Translations under genes and position numbers: made by a program
Assembly: GCF_013425765.1 (NCBI RefSeq)
Contig: NZ_JACCJZ010000017.1
Coordinates: 432,684-496,683, forward strand
From: Luteimonas deserti
GTDB taxonomy: Bacteria > Pseudomonadota > Gammaproteobacteria > Xanthomonadales > Xanthomonadaceae
Reading direction: 5' to 3'
DNA: 64,000 nt
Part shown: positions 8,804 through 19,610 of the stretch, piece after piece
Layout: the number at the start of each line of letters is the position of its first letter
Numbering within the stretch: position 1 is the stretch's first letter
The notes under the pieces: model-generated
Told to the model about the DNA's origin: nothing
Database searches by the model: none
What the model saw: the letters and a program-made list of their open reading frames with translations, nothing else

Positions 8804-10137
8804 GCGCGGCGTCCTGGATCGCCGCGCCGGGTGCGCCGCTGCGCGGTGAAGTCCGGGTCCCCGGCGACAAGTCGGTCTCGCACCGCGCGATCATGCTGGC
8901 TGCACTCGCAGACGGCACCTCGCGCATCGACGGCTTCCTCGAAGGCGAGGACGCGCGCGCGACAGAGGCGATCTTCCGTCGCCTCGGCGTCGCCATCGAG
9001 GCACCCGGCGCAGGCGTCCGGATCGTGCACGGCGTCGGCATCGACGGCCTGCGCGCGGCCGAGGGTCCGCTCGATTGCGGCAACGCCGGCACCGGCATGC
9101 GCCTGATCGCCGGCCTGCTCGCGGGCCAGGCCTTCGACAGCATGCTGGTCGGCGATGCGTCGCTGTCCAGACGGCCGATGGGGCGCGTCACCGAACCACT
9201 GGCCAGGATGGGCGCGCGCATCGACACCGGTGAGGGCGGCGTGCCGCCATTGCGCGTGCACGGCGGCGCGCCGCTGACCGGCATCGAGTTCGACAATGCG
9301 CTCGCCAGCGCACAGGTGAAGTCCTGCCTGCTGCTGGCGGGGCTTTACGCCGATGGCGAAACCGTGGTGCACGAAGCCCGCCCGACGCGCGATTACACCG
9401 AGCGCATGCTCGCCGCGTTCGGTTGGCCGATCGAGTACTCGCCCGGTATCGCGCGACTCAGGGGCGGGCATCGGCTGCGCGCGACCGACGTGCGTGTGCC
9501 GGCGGATTTCTCGTCGGCCGCGTTCTTCCTGGTCGCCGCGTCGATCGTGCCGGGCTCGGACCTGGTGTTGCGCCGCGTCGGGATGAACCCGCGACGCACC
9601 GGCCTGCTGCACGTGCTGCGGGGAATGGGGGCGGACATCGTGGAGTCCGCGCCGGGGCACGAGGGCGGTGAGCCCGTGGCCGACCTGCGCGTCCGCCATG
9701 CGCCGTTGCGCGGCATCGATGTGCCGGAGGCCCACGTGCCCGACATGATCGACGAGTTCCCGGCGCTGTTCGTCGCGGCGGCCTGCGCGGAGGGCGTCAC
9801 CCGGGTCAGGGGGGCCGCGGAGCTCCGGGTGAAGGAATCCGACCGCATCGCGGTGATGGCCGGCGGTTTGAAGGCCATCGGCTGCCGGATCGAAGAAACG
9901 CCGGACGGGGCCTGCATCGGCGGCACTCCGGCCGGGGTCGGTGGCGGCGCCGTCGACAGTCATGGGGATCACCGGATCGCGATGGCGTTCGCGGTCGCGG
10001 GCCAGCGCAGCAGCAGCGCCATCACGATCGAAGACACGGCCAATGTGGCGACGTCGTTCCCCGGCTTCGTCGACCTGGCGCGCCACGCCGGTCTGCAGAT
10101 CGGTGAATCGCGGCGAGCCGGCCCACCCGAGACCTAG
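8800..10137 (+). CDS. aroA: 3-phosphoshikimate 1-carboxyvinyltransferase AroA (EPSP synthase)
   Basis: The 445-residue EPSP synthase joins phosphoenolpyruvate to shikimate-3-phosphate, the sixth shikimate pathway step. Active-site motifs are present: VPGDKSVSHRAIMLAALADG near the N terminus, DCGNAGTGMRLIAGLLAGQ, SLSRRPMGRVTEPL, and LRVKESDRIAVMAGGLKAIG near the C terminus. The ATGA overlap with pheA fixes the start. The sequence has the class I-like GNAGT region with alanine after Gly-Asn. It is the last gene of the serC-pheA-aroA operon and is followed by a convergent TonB-like gene 19 bases later. Confidence 0.97.
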   Translation: MSAASWIAAPGAPLRGEVRVPGDKSVSHRAIMLAALADGTSRIDGFLEGEDARATEAIFRRLGVAIEAPGAGVRIVHGVGIDGLRAAEGPLDCGNAGTGMRLIAGLLAGQAFDSMLVGDASLSRRPMGRVTEPLARMGARIDTGEGGVPPLRVHGGAPLTGIEFDNALASAQVKSCLLLAGLYADGETVVHEARPTRDYTERMLAAFGWPIEYSPGIARLRGGHRLRATDVRVPADFSSAAFFLVAASIVPGSDLVLRRVGMNPRRTGLLHVLRGMGADIVESAPGHEGGEPVADLRVRHAPLRGIDVPEAHVPDMIDEFPALFVAAACAEGVTRVRGAAELRVKESDRIAVMAGGLKAIGCRIEETPDGACIGGTPAGVGGGAVDSHGDHRIAMAFAVAGQRSSSAITIEDTANVATSFPGFVDLARHAGLQIGESRRAGPPET

Positions 10138-10156
10138 GCCGGCTCGGCAGGAAGGG

Positions 10157-10717
10157 TCACCGGGCGCGCGGAGGCGTGCCCGATCCGTCGTCCAGCTTGA
10201 AGTCCACCGGCACCCGCACGGCGCTCGCCGCGGCGACGCCATTGCGGAGCGCGGGCTCGAAGGTCCAGCCGCGCACGGCATCGATGGCGGCGCGGTCCAG
10301 ATCGCGCGACCGGCTTCGGGTTTCCACCGTGATCTCACCCGGACGTCCCTCGGCATCCACCTGCACCAGCAGCGTCACCGTGCCCTCTTCGCGGGTGCGC
10401 ACCGCGGCGGGCGGGTAGACGGGAGGCTGCTGGGTGAGGGGCCGTGCCTCACGATCTGCCGGCGCGGTGGGCCGCGTCGTCGGCGTGACGGCCGGGCGTG
10501 TCGGCTCGGGTTCGACAACCGGCGCTGTCCCATCGCCGATGACCGGTGCCGGCGGCACGGTCGCCGGTGACTCCGCGCTGCGCTGGTTGAGCACGTACCA
10601 GCCCAGCGCGACCAGGGCGACCAGGATCAGGATCCAGATGAGCGGGCTCGATCCCTTGCGAGGCGGCGGCTCGGTCGGCGGCACGTCGTGGGGGCGCTGC
10701 TGCAGGGGGTCGTTCAT
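10157..10717 (-). CDS. TonB-like energy transducer protein
   Basis: This 186-residue protein has an N-terminal cytoplasmic stretch, one membrane helix (about 25-43, SPLIWILILVALVALGWYVL) and a Pro/Thr-rich periplasmic spacer (52-100). The TonB C-terminal domain (101-180) contains YPPAAVRTREEGTVTLLVQV and the usual ending region WTFEPALRNGVAAASAVRVP. TonB proteins carry proton-motive energy from ExbB/ExbD to outer-membrane receptors, but none of those genes is in the window. The spacer is short compared with E. coli TonB (239 residues total), so other roles are possible. The ATG at 10717 has GGAGAC upstream. A second, similar gene lies just upstream on the same strand. Confidence 0.8.
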   Translation of the reverse strand: MNDPLQQRPHDVPPTEPPPRKGSSPLIWILILVALVALGWYVLNQRSAESPATVPPAPVIGDGTAPVVEPEPTRPAVTPTTRPTAPADREARPLTQQPPVYPPAAVRTREEGTVTLLVQVDAEGRPGEITVETRSRSRDLDRAAIDAVRGWTFEPALRNGVAAASAVRVPVDFKLDDGSGTPPRAR

Positions 10718-10775
10718 TGCCGTCTCCGATTCAGGAATGTGCAGGGACGCTCCCACGGTCCGCGTTCACACCATG

Positions 10776-12802
<2,027 letters not shown>

Positions 12803-12887
12803 CGCCGCCTCGCACGCCTGGCGGTTTGTTGCACTCGTGGGATAGGCATGCTGGAATAGCGGCCATTGTCCCGACAGTGAGTGTTCC

Positions 12888-13892
12888 ATGCAGGACCTCA
12901 ACGATCTCTACTATTTCGCGATGGTGGTCGAACACGGCGGTTTCGCGGCCGCCGAACGCGCCCTCGGGATTCCCAAATCGCGACTCAGCCGCCGCATCAG
13001 CCAGCTTGAGACCGAGCTCGGCGTTCGGTTGCTGCAGCGGTCGACTCGTCGGTTCGCGGTCACCGATGTCGGCCAGAGCGTGTTCCGCCACGCGCAATCG
13101 ATGCTCGCCGAGGCAACCGCCGCGCGCGAGGTCGTCGACCGCCTCAGCGCCGAGCCACGCGGTCTGGTGCGGGTCAGCGTGCCGGTGAGCATCGCCCAGC
13201 AGTCGATTCCCCAACTGTTGCCCGAATTTCTCGCTCGCTATCCCCAGGTCCGGGTGCAATTGCACGTGAGCAATCGCCGCGTCGACGTGATCAACGAGGG
13301 TTTCGACGTCGCGGTGCGCGTGCGTTCGAAGCTCGACGACGACGGCAGCCTGGTGATGCGCAGCTTCGGGCAGATCCAGGAATTGCTGGTGGCGAGTCCC
13401 GGCTATCTCGAGCGCATGGGACGACCCAAGGACCCGGACGAGCTCGCCCAGCACACGACGATGAGCATGGGCGAGGACGAAGTGAAGCAGCGCTGGGACC
13501 TGCAGGCCAACGATGGCACGACGCGACGCGTCGAACTCAAGCCCCGCGTCGCCGGTTTCGACTTCCCGATGCTGATGGCGCTCGCCAAGCAGGGCCTCGG
13601 CATCACCATGTTGCCCGAAACGCTGTGCGCCGAAGCGGTGCGCAATGGCGAGCTGGAAGTCGTGTTGCCGGACTGGCATCTGCCGCAGGGTATCGCGCAT
13701 GCGGTCTTCGCGTCGCGGCGTGGGCTGTTGCCTGCCGTGCGCGTCTTCATCGATTTCCTCGCCGAGAAGCTGCCGCCGCTGATCGAGGCATCCAGGCTGG
13801 ACTGCCGGAATTGCGATCGCAAGCCGGCGGCAGGCGAGATTCCGCCTCCGCCGCGGATATCCGGCGCGGCCATGCGTGCGACAATGGCCTGA
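12888..13892 (+). CDS. LysR-family transcriptional regulator
   Basis: The 334-residue protein has an N-terminal winged helix-turn-helix (1-60, with LGIPKSRLSRRISQLETELG and LLQRSTRRFAVTD). The linker helix and a two-lobed periplasmic-binding-like effector domain (about 90-295) follow. The IPKSRLSRRI helix resembles LysR proteins of the group that controls quinone, drug or aromatic-compound responses. LysR genes usually regulate a divergent neighbour; here the upstream gene is serS in the same direction, so no target is suggested by position. The tail after residue 295 is Pro-rich and longer than usual. The effector is unknown. Confidence 0.88.
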   Translation: MQDLNDLYYFAMVVEHGGFAAAERALGIPKSRLSRRISQLETELGVRLLQRSTRRFAVTDVGQSVFRHAQSMLAEATAAREVVDRLSAEPRGLVRVSVPVSIAQQSIPQLLPEFLARYPQVRVQLHVSNRRVDVINEGFDVAVRVRSKLDDDGSLVMRSFGQIQELLVASPGYLERMGRPKDPDELAQHTTMSMGEDEVKQRWDLQANDGTTRRVELKPRVAGFDFPMLMALAKQGLGITMLPETLCAEAVRNGELEVVLPDWHLPQGIAHAVFASRRGLLPAVRVFIDFLAEKLPPLIEASRLDCRNCDRKPAAGEIPPPPRISGAAMRATMA

Positions 13893-13978
13893 CGCGCGGC
13901 AACCCCCCGCATTCGGGCCAGGGGGCGAGGGGGCCTCCAACCGCGATGGTGGTGGTTCGCTCGGGATGCATGCACATC

Positions 13979-14068
13979 GGAGAGATGGCCGAGTGGTTTA
14001 AGGCAGCGGTCTTGAAAACCGCCGAAGGGTCAAACCTTCCGTGGGTTCGAATCCCACTCTCTCCGCCA
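13979..14068 (+). tRNA. tRNA-Ser (anticodon TGA)
   Basis: This is a 90-base class II tRNA with acceptor stem GGAGAGA paired to TCTCTCC and a D arm with GGCCGAGTGGTT. The anticodon stem GCGGT/ACCGC encloses the loop CTTGAAA (anticodon TGA, reading UCA). It has a long variable arm, a T arm with GGGTTCGAATCCC, and an encoded CCA. Confidence 0.96.
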
Positions 14069-14085
14069 CTCCGCCAGGTGGACGA

Positions 14086-14583
14086 TCAGCTCAGCGCCGA
14101 CGCCTCGTCGTAGGGAAGATGCACCGCACCGGCCTCGCGCAGGGCGGTCTCGGCGCGTACCAGCGCCTCGTCCTCGGCATCGACCACGATCAGAATGCGG
14201 CCGGCGTCGATCTCGCTCTCGAACCGGCGACGGATGGGGTCGGGAAGCGAAGCGCCGACCAACGCCGAGGCCCAGGTGCCGATGGCGGCGCCACCGACCG
14301 TGGTGAGGGCGACGCCTGCAATGGTGAGGCCGAGCGGTGGGAACGCCACCGCCGCAAGGCCGGCGAGTAGACCCGTCGCCCCGCCGATTCCCGCACCGCG
14401 CAACGCGGCATGCTTGAAGTCCGTCGACGCTTCCTTCTGGTGTTCCGGGACCCGCTCGAGTTCGATGTCGGAACGCGCGATCAGGGAGATGTCGTCGTCC
14501 TCGATGCCGGCATCGCGAACATCCCGGATCGCCTTCTGCGCGGAGGGGACGGAGTCGATGCTGTAGACGCGGCGGCTTTTCAT
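14086..14583 (-). CDS. general-stress-17M/DUF1269-like membrane-associated protein
   Basis: The product of about 165 residues begins with a small alpha/beta domain (VYSIDSVPSAQKAIRDVRDAGIEDDDISLIARSD) like the YflT/general stress protein 17M fold. A Gly/Ala-rich hydrophobic hairpin follows (about 70-120, GAGIGGATGLLAGLAAVAFPP and VGGAAIGTWASALVGA), then a second alpha/beta segment (GRILIVVDAEDEALVRAETAL). Such proteins are stress-associated in other bacteria but have no assigned reaction. The ATG at 14583 starts the conserved region; an ATG at 14652, four bases after the mntP stop, would add 23 residues and fit coupling to mntP. The gene is downstream of mntP on the same strand and may share its manganese-responsive transcript. 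Confidence 0.65.
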   Translation of the reverse strand: MKSRRVYSIDSVPSAQKAIRDVRDAGIEDDDISLIARSDIELERVPEHQKEASTDFKHAALRGAGIGGATGLLAGLAAVAFPPLGLTIAGVALTTVGGAAIGTWASALVGASLPDPIRRRFESEIDAGRILIVVDAEDEALVRAETALREAGAVHLPYDEASALS

Positions 14584-14655
14584 CGGAGGCACTCGAGTGG
14601 GGGGTTCGGGCAGCTTCGGACCGCCCGCGTTGCGCGCCTGTGAATGCGACATTCG

Positions 14656-15243
14656 CTATTGCAGCAGGGCGACGGGCCCGCGCCCGGATAGATGCTCGTA
14701 GAGGATCAGGCTGCCGACGGCGATCAGCACGAGGCCGCCGACCACTTCCGCCCGCCGTCCCGCGATCGTGCCGAGAACGCGGCCGAGCAGGATGCCCGCC
14801 GTCACCATGACGAACGTGCAGATTCCGATGACCGTGGCCACCAGTGCGATGTTGACGTCGATAAAGGCCAGGCTCACGCCGATCGCCATCGCATCGATGC
14901 TCGTCGCAAAACCTGTCGTCACCAGACTCCACAGACCGTGGCCTCCCTCGTGCCGGGGCGGGCCGATGTCGTGTCGCATGCCTGCACGGATCATGCGGGC
15001 CCCGAGCAACGACAGCAGGACGAAGGCGATCCAGTGGTCCCAGCGGGTCACATAGGCCGCGGCCGCCAGTCCGAGAGCCCACCCGACGACGGGTGTGAGA
15101 CCTTCGATGACACCGAAGATCGCGCCGGCCCGCAGTGCCTCGGCCAGCCGGGGGCGGTGCATCGCCGCGCCCTTGCCGATGGCCGCTGCGAACGCATCGG
15201 TCGACATCGCGAAGCCGATCAACAGGATGGAGAAAAACGACAT
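14656..15243 (-). CDS. mntP: manganese efflux pump MntP
   Basis: The 195-residue inner-membrane protein has six predicted helices arranged as two repeated halves. Each half carries an acidic motif, [13 protein letters not shown] near residue 13 and [16 protein letters not shown] near residue 115; these aspartates are needed for manganese export in E. coli MntP. Export protects the cell from excess manganese. The ATG at 15243 is the family start ([14 protein letters not shown]). A yybP-ykoY riboswitch lies in its leader, so expression is expected to rise with manganese. The next gene downstream begins within a few bases and may be co-transcribed. Confidence 0.95.
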   Translation of the reverse strand: MSFFSILLIGFAMSTDAFAAAIGKGAAMHRPRLAEALRAGAIFGVIEGLTPVVGWALGLAAAAYVTRWDHWIAFVLLSLLGARMIRAGMRHDIGPPRHEGGHGLWSLVTTGFATSIDAMAIGVSLAFIDVNIALVATVIGICTFVMVTAGILLGRVLGTIAGRRAEVVGGLVLIAVGSLILYEHLSGRGPVALLQ

Positions 15244-15317
15244 GCGGAGCGGCTTCCAGACAGGCGGACAGGCGGCATGCGACCGGCGCATCACGCCTGC
15301 ATGGCGCCGGAAAGCCG

Positions 15318-15424
15318 CTGGTCTCGCCAATCTGGACTGGATGCCTGCACCACGGCCGCAACGGGTCGAGTGTGTTGACGCAGGCGCTTCCGCGATACGG
15401 AAGCCGGCTACTCCCCAAGGGAGC
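15318..15424 (-). ncRNA. yybP-ykoY manganese riboswitch in the mntP leader
   Basis: Read on the minus strand, the leader contains the three invariant parts of this riboswitch in order. GGGGAGTAGC comes near the 5' end (about 15418-15409), GCGTCAACACACTCG is central, and TTGGCGAGACC is near the 3' end (15330-15320). The first and last form the two loops that dock to bind manganese. A hairpin (GGCTTCCG with CGGAAGC) lies between the first two elements. About 75 bases of further leader separate the motif from the mntP ATG and would hold the expression platform. Members of this class upstream of mntP switch on export at high manganese. Confidence 0.92.
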
Positions 15425-15426
15425 GC

Positions 15427-15437
15427 GCATGCTAGCA
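15427..15437 (-). promoter_or_regulatory. extended -10 promoter of mntP riboswitch transcript
   Basis: On the minus strand TGC-TAGCAT lies just upstream of the first conserved riboswitch base run, placing the start of transcription at about 15420-15424. This agrees with the riboswitch beginning at the 5' end of the RNA. Confidence 0.45.
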
Positions 15438-15542
15438 GCGGCATCCGCGCGATGCACACGTATAGCCGATGACATGCCACGGCGCGCGCATCGGACATGC
15501 GCTGCACCGATGAATCCCGTCCATCCGCAAACCGCAGGCGCC

Positions 15543-15570
15543 TTGCGCCGCGCGCTGCCGCTCCTATACT
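15543..15570 (+). promoter_or_regulatory. promoter of ssrA
   Basis: TTGCGC (15543-15548) and TATACT (15565-15570) are separated by 16 bases. They lie 30 bases before the mature tmRNA 5' end, leaving a short 5' precursor segment for RNase P to remove. Confidence 0.6.
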
Positions 15571-15599
15571 GCCCGGGTCAGCGCAAGTTCTGATTTCCC

Positions 15600-15953
15600 G
15601 GGGGTGCCATGGCTTCGACGGGGGTCGCGAAATTGCCTGGTGCATGCCGAGGGGGCAGCTTTCCTCGTAAATCCAGCGGCAAAACTCTAGTTGCCAACGA
15701 CGACAACTACGCTCTCGCCGCTTAAGGCGTAAGCCCCGAACCCACTTGTGCCCGTGCTCGTGGATGTAGGGTCATTATCACGGAACCGGCTGTGATGGCT
15801 GCCTGTCAGTCACGGCTTAACCAAAGCAGGCTGGTCCTGGAGTGCGCTTCGCGCACCGTGCTGCTTCAGGGCGAGATCCAACGGTGAGCTAAGCATGTAG
15901 TACCGGGGATGGAGTGCCTTCGGACGCGGGTTCGATTCCCGCCACCTCCACCA
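15600..15953 (+). ncRNA. ssrA: transfer-messenger RNA (tmRNA)
   Basis: This 354-base RNA has tRNA-like ends: 5' GGGGGTG pairs with 3' CACCTCC, followed by A and an encoded CCA, and the T arm GGGTTCGATTCCC is near the 3' end. The tag reading frame starts at a GCC resume codon at 15693 and ends with TAA at 15723-15725, encoding [10 protein letters not shown]. The ending ALAA is the protease recognition signal. With SmpB (encoded at 18361-18861 on the other strand) it rescues stalled ribosomes and marks unfinished proteins for degradation. A strong terminator follows. Confidence 0.98.
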
Positions 15954-15960
15954 ATCAACG

Positions 15961-15995
15961 AACCGGACCCGGATCATCGGGTCCGGTTTTTTGTT
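15961..15995 (+). terminator. Rho-independent terminator of ssrA
   Basis: AACCGGACCCG pairs with CGGGTCCGGTT around a six-base loop, followed by a T-run. This 11-bp stem lies eight bases after the tmRNA CCA end. Confidence 0.92.
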
Positions 15996-16062
15996 GCCCG
16001 TCCATCAGCGGACGGAGCGCGCTCGGCACAGTCGATCCGGGTTCCCCGGCTATGCTTCGCCA

Positions 16063-18234
16063 ATGGCAGCTTCTCGATCCGTTCCGACTCCTCCGCCCGG
16101 CCGCGTGCGCCGCGGCCACCTGCTCGCGTTCCTGGTGCTCGCGGTGGCCCTGCTGCTGGTCACACTCTATGCGCGAAGCGCCGGCGAGCGCGAGCGGCTC
16201 CTGGCCGAAGCCAGCTTCGTGAGCGATGCCGAGCAGCTGGCCGACACCATCCGCCAGCGCCTGCTGCAGTACGAGCTCAGCCTGCGCGGGGGCGTTGCCC
16301 TGCACAGCGCAGCGGCCGACACGCCGACGCGCCGGCAGTGGCGCGGCTATGTGGACGGCCTCGACCTCGGGCGTCAGCTTCCCGGACTGCAGGGAATCGG
16401 CTATGTCGCGTATCTCGATCCCGCGGGCCTCGTCCGATTGCAGATGCAGCGCCGTGACGCAGGCGACGGGCTCTTCATGCTGGAGCCGCGCGGTGTGCGC
16501 GAACGCTATGGCGCCATCGTGTATTACGAGCCGGAGGATGCGGCCTCGCCGACCGTCATCGGCTACGACCAGTACAGCGATCCGGTCCGCCGCACCGCGA
16601 TGGATGCCGCGCGTGACAGCGGCGACGTGCACCTCACGGCGCCGCTCACGCTGCGCCGCGGCGACGCGGGTGTGCTCATGTTCGCCCCGGTCTACCGCAC
16701 TGCGCGTCAGCCGGTGTCGCAGGCCGCACGCCAGCAGTTGCTCGAAGGCTGGGTGCATGCGCCGTTGCGCACCGAAGGGTTCCTGGGCGCCTCCGGGATC
16801 CGGGTCGACAGCGGGCTCGCGTTGCGGATCGTCGACATCACCGATGGCGGCGAGCAGGCGGTGCTGGCATCGAGCCGATTCGACAGCGAGCGCCAGGGCG
16901 CGAGCGTCCACAGTGTGATCCAGACGCTGTACGGACGGACCTGGCGCTACGACTTCCAGTCGACCTCGGCGCTTGCGTCGCCCGGGATCAACGAACTGCG
17001 GATCACTCTGGGCGTCGGCATCGCGGCGTCTCTGCTGCTGTTCGCGGTCGTGATGACCCTTGCGCATACCCAGTCGCGCGCCGAAACGCTCGCAGCGCGA
17101 CTCAGCGACTCGTACCGGCGCAGCGAGCAGCGCTTCCGCAATGCCATGCATTACTCGGCCATCGGAATGGTGCTGCTGGACCGCAACGGTGCGATCGTCG
17201 AGTCCAACCCGGCGATGGCGGATATCGCCGGCCTCAGTCAGACGGCGCTGAGCGGGACGCTGTTCGAGGGTTATTTCGTCGAGCCCGCTGCATCGCCCGG
17301 CGCGACCGGCACGCTGCCTGCGGTGGCCGACGTCGTGCAACGCAGCGACCGGTGCCTGCGTCGTCAGGATGGCGACGTGCGCGAGGTCCACCTGGCCTCG
17401 ACCCTGCTGCCGGGCGACACCCTCAGCGACGTCGTGCGCCTTGTCCAGGTGGAGGACGTCACCGAGCGCGTGCGCGCCGAGGCCGAGGTCCGGGCCCTCA
17501 ATCGGACCCTCGAATCGAGGGTCGAGAAGCGCACGCGTGAGCTCACACGGGCCAACCACGAGCTCGAGTCGTTCGCCTACATCGTTTCGCACGACCTGCG
17601 GGCGCCGCTCCGCAGCATCGACGGCTTCAGCAGAATCCTGTCCGAGCGTTATCACCAGACGCTGGACGTGCAGGGCCAGGACTACCTGGCGCGGGTGCGC
17701 AACGCCGCAGCGCGCATGGATGCCCTGATCGACGCATTGCTCAAGATGTCCCGGATCAGTCGCGGCGAGTTCCGGCGCATGCCGCTCGATCTGAGCAGGA
17801 TGGCGTCCGAGGTGATCGCCGAACTCCGCCAGACCGACCCGGCGCGTCTCGTCGACGTGAGCATCGATCCGGGCCTGGGCGCCGAAGGCGACGCCGTGCT
17901 CGTGCGCAACCTTCTCGAGAACCTGCTCGGCAACGCCTGGAAGTTCACCGCCGGCACGCCGGAAGCGCGGATCGCCTTCGTCCGCGAGGGAGACTGGTTC
18001 GAAGTGCGGGACAACGGCGCAGGATTCGATGCGGAGTACGCCGGGAAACTGTTCCGGCCGTTCCAGCGCCTGCACCGCGAGGACGAATACACCGGACACG
18101 GCGTCGGTCTCGCATCGGTGAAGCGCATCGTCGAGCGTCACGGTGGAAGCATCGAAGCCGAGGGTGCGCCGGGGCGGGGCGCCACGTTCCGCTTCACGCT
18201 GGCGATGCCGCCAGCGCCGAGGCCTGCCGACTGA
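16063..18234 (+). CDS. CHASE/PAS sensor histidine kinase
   Basis: This 723-residue membrane sensor has a membrane helix (about 20-38), a large periplasmic CHASE domain (about 60-270, with VGYVAYLD-like sequences and APVYRT) and a second helix (about 310-330). A PAS domain (about 355-470), a short coiled coil (RTLESRVEKRTRELTRANHE) and the HisKA domain follow, with the phosphorylated His510 in FAYIVSHDLRAPLRS. The HATPase domain has NLLENLLGNAWKFT, EVRDNGAGFD and GHGVGLASVKRIVERHGG. The HisKA/HATPase pair resembles bacteriophytochrome-type kinases. No response regulator is adjacent, so this is an orphan kinase; the small ligand of its CHASE domain is unknown. The ATG at 16063 follows the ssrA terminator by about 70 bases. 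Confidence 0.9.
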   Translation: MAASRSVPTPPPGRVRRGHLLAFLVLAVALLLVTLYARSAGERERLLAEASFVSDAEQLADTIRQRLLQYELSLRGGVALHSAAADTPTRRQWRGYVDGLDLGRQLPGLQGIGYVAYLDPAGLVRLQMQRRDAGDGLFMLEPRGVRERYGAIVYYEPEDAASPTVIGYDQYSDPVRRTAMDAARDSGDVHLTAPLTLRRGDAGVLMFAPVYRTARQPVSQAARQQLLEGWVHAPLRTEGFLGASGIRVDSGLALRIVDITDGGEQAVLASSRFDSERQGASVHSVIQTLYGRTWRYDFQSTSALASPGINELRITLGVGIAASLLLFAVVMTLAHTQSRAETLAARLSDSYRRSEQRFRNAMHYSAIGMVLLDRNGAIVESNPAMADIAGLSQTALSGTLFEGYFVEPAASPGATGTLPAVADVVQRSDRCLRRQDGDVREVHLASTLLPGDTLSDVVRLVQVEDVTERVRAEAEVRALNRTLESRVEKRTRELTRANHELESFAYIVSHDLRAPLRSIDGFSRILSERYHQTLDVQGQDYLARVRNAAARMDALIDALLKMSRISRGEFRRMPLDLSRMASEVIAELRQTDPARLVDVSIDPGLGAEGDAVLVRNLLENLLGNAWKFTAGTPEARIAFVREGDWFEVRDNGAGFDAEYAGKLFRPFQRLHREDEYTGHGVGLASVKRIVERHGGSIEAEGAPGRGATFRFTLAMPPAPRPAD

Positions 18235-18360
18235 CTGCTTTGCCGCGGCCTCGGGCGCTCCGGCCGTGGATATTCCATCCAACTGGCACCGCGGCGATCG
18301 ATGCGGGATCACGCCACACGGATTGTCGGAATCGTGCGCGTCGCGGCCGCAGCCCGTCGC

Positions 18361-18861
18361 TCAGGCGTCCTTGTTGTGCCGCCGCATCACGCGCTGCTTG
18401 TCGCGGGCCCAATCGCGGTCGCGTTCGGTGTCGCGCTTGTCGTGTTTCTGCTTGCCCTTGGCCAGGGCGATCTCGGCCTTGATCTTGTTGCCCTTCCAGT
18501 AGAGCGCCGTGGGCACCACGGTGTAGCCGTCGCGCTGGACACGACCGACGAGGACGTCGATCTCGCGCCGGTGGAGCAGCAGCTTGCGTGTGCGGTGCGC
18601 GTCCGCCACGACGTGCGTCGAGGCCTGGATCAGGGGCGTGATCTGCGCACCGAACAGGAACAGCTCGCCGTTGCGGATGATCGCGTAGCTTTCGCCGATA
18701 TTGGCGCGGCCGGCACGGATGGCCTTGAGCTCCCAGCCCTGCAGGGCGAGCCCGGCCTCGTAACGATCCTCGAGATGGTATTCGTAGCGCGCGCGCTTGT
18801 TCAGCGCGATGGTGCCCGTGCTGTTTGCCTTATCCTTGTCCTTGCCGCTCTTCTTGCTCAT
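18361..18861 (-). CDS. smpB: SsrA-binding protein SmpB
   Basis: The 166-residue partner of tmRNA has the OB-fold core ([52 protein letters not shown]). Its basic C-terminal tail ([20 protein letters not shown]...RHNKDA) enters the ribosomal mRNA channel. It delivers alanyl-tmRNA to stalled ribosomes. The ATG at 18861 (MSKKSGKD) is preferred over a GTG two codons upstream. It is divergent from ratA with 38 bases between the starts, and ssrA itself lies only 2.4 kb away, as in several proteobacteria. Confidence 0.97.
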   Translation of the reverse strand: MSKKSGKDKDKANSTGTIALNKRARYEYHLEDRYEAGLALQGWELKAIRAGRANIGESYAIIRNGELFLFGAQITPLIQASTHVVADAHRTRKLLLHRREIDVLVGRVQRDGYTVVPTALYWKGNKIKAEIALAKGKQKHDKRDTERDRDWARDKQRVMRRHNKDA

Positions 18862-18899
18862 CCGCACATTGTCCCCGAAGCAGGTCCCCCAGGCGAGTC

Positions 18900-19337
18900 A
18901 TGCCCAAGATCGAACGTAGTGCCCTGGTCGGGCAGCCCGCCGAGCGCATGTTCGCGCTCGTCAATGATGTCGCCGCGTATCCGCGCCGATTCGCCTGGTG
19001 CGACCAGGCGGTGATCGAGGAGGCGGGTCCCACGCGCATGGTCGCCCGGCTGGACCTCGGTCTCGGCGCGCTGCGCACGTGGTTCACCACCGAGAATACC
19101 CTGTCGCCGCCGCACACTATCGATATGCAGTTGCGCGACGGTCCGTTCAGGTCGCTGCACGGACGTTGGACCTTCAGCGCGCTCGACGAGGCCGCATGCA
19201 AGGTCTCGCTTCTGCTGGAATTCGAACCGCGCAGTCGGCTGATGCTGCCGGCACTGACGCTGGGCTTTCATGGCCTCGCCGACCGGATGGTCGACGACTT
19301 CGTTCGCGTCGCCGAGCGCGAACCGGTCGACGGCTGA
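18900..19337 (+). CDS. ratA: RatA/COQ10-like START-domain protein
   Basis: The 145-residue protein is a START/polyketide-cyclase fold member of the RatA (PasT) family. Its start MPKIERSALVGQPAERMFALVNDVAAYP and the segment FCWCDQ-like (RFAWCDQA) are typical, and the C terminus carries ALTLGFHGLADRMVDDFVRVA. In E. coli the homologue was described as a ribosome-associating toxin, but relatives such as Coq10 act as ubiquinone chaperones, and that role is at least as likely. The ATG is at 18900. It is followed by rnfH after five bases, the conserved smpB/ratA/rnfH/bamE neighbourhood. Confidence 0.9.
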   Translation: MPKIERSALVGQPAERMFALVNDVAAYPRRFAWCDQAVIEEAGPTRMVARLDLGLGALRTWFTTENTLSPPHTIDMQLRDGPFRSLHGRWTFSALDEAACKVSLLLEFEPRSRLMLPALTLGFHGLADRMVDDFVRVAEREPVDG

Positions 19338-19342
19338 GCGGC

Positions 19343-19603
19343 ATGCGCATCGAAGTGATCCAGGCGTGGCCACGACGTCATGTCGTCCGCGCGCTGGAGC
19401 TCGCGGACGGCAGTACGGTCGAGTCGGCACTGGCGATGCTGCCGGACATCGGAGACGACGTTGCCGGCTACGCCGTATTCGGCGTGCGCGCCGACACCGG
19501 CACGGTGCTTCGCGACGGGGACCGCCTCGAGCTGCTGCGCGCACTCGAGGCCGACCCGAAAGAGGCACGTCGACGGCGCGCGGCGCTCCGGCCGCTGCGC
19601 TAG
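19343..19603 (+). CDS. RnfH-family ubiquitin-like protein
   Basis: The 86-residue protein matches the RnfH (RatB/PasI) family, which has a beta-grasp fold. The segments IEVIQAWPRRHVVRALELADG, YAVFGVRADTGTVLRDGDRLELLRAL and DPKEARRRRA are characteristic. It was proposed as the partner or antitoxin of RatA in E. coli, though this is disputed. The gene begins five bases after ratA and is clearly co-transcribed. It ends seven bases before the convergent bamE stop. Confidence 0.9.
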   Translation: MRIEVIQAWPRRHVVRALELADGSTVESALAMLPDIGDDVAGYAVFGVRADTGTVLRDGDRLELLRALEADPKEARRRRAALRPLR

Positions 19604-19610
19604 CTGCGCC

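Noticed and set aside
18900..19603. ratA-rnfH as a confirmed toxin-antitoxin pair
   Set aside because: The family has START-domain and ubiquinone-chaperone relatives and the toxin claim is disputed; sequence alone cannot decide it.
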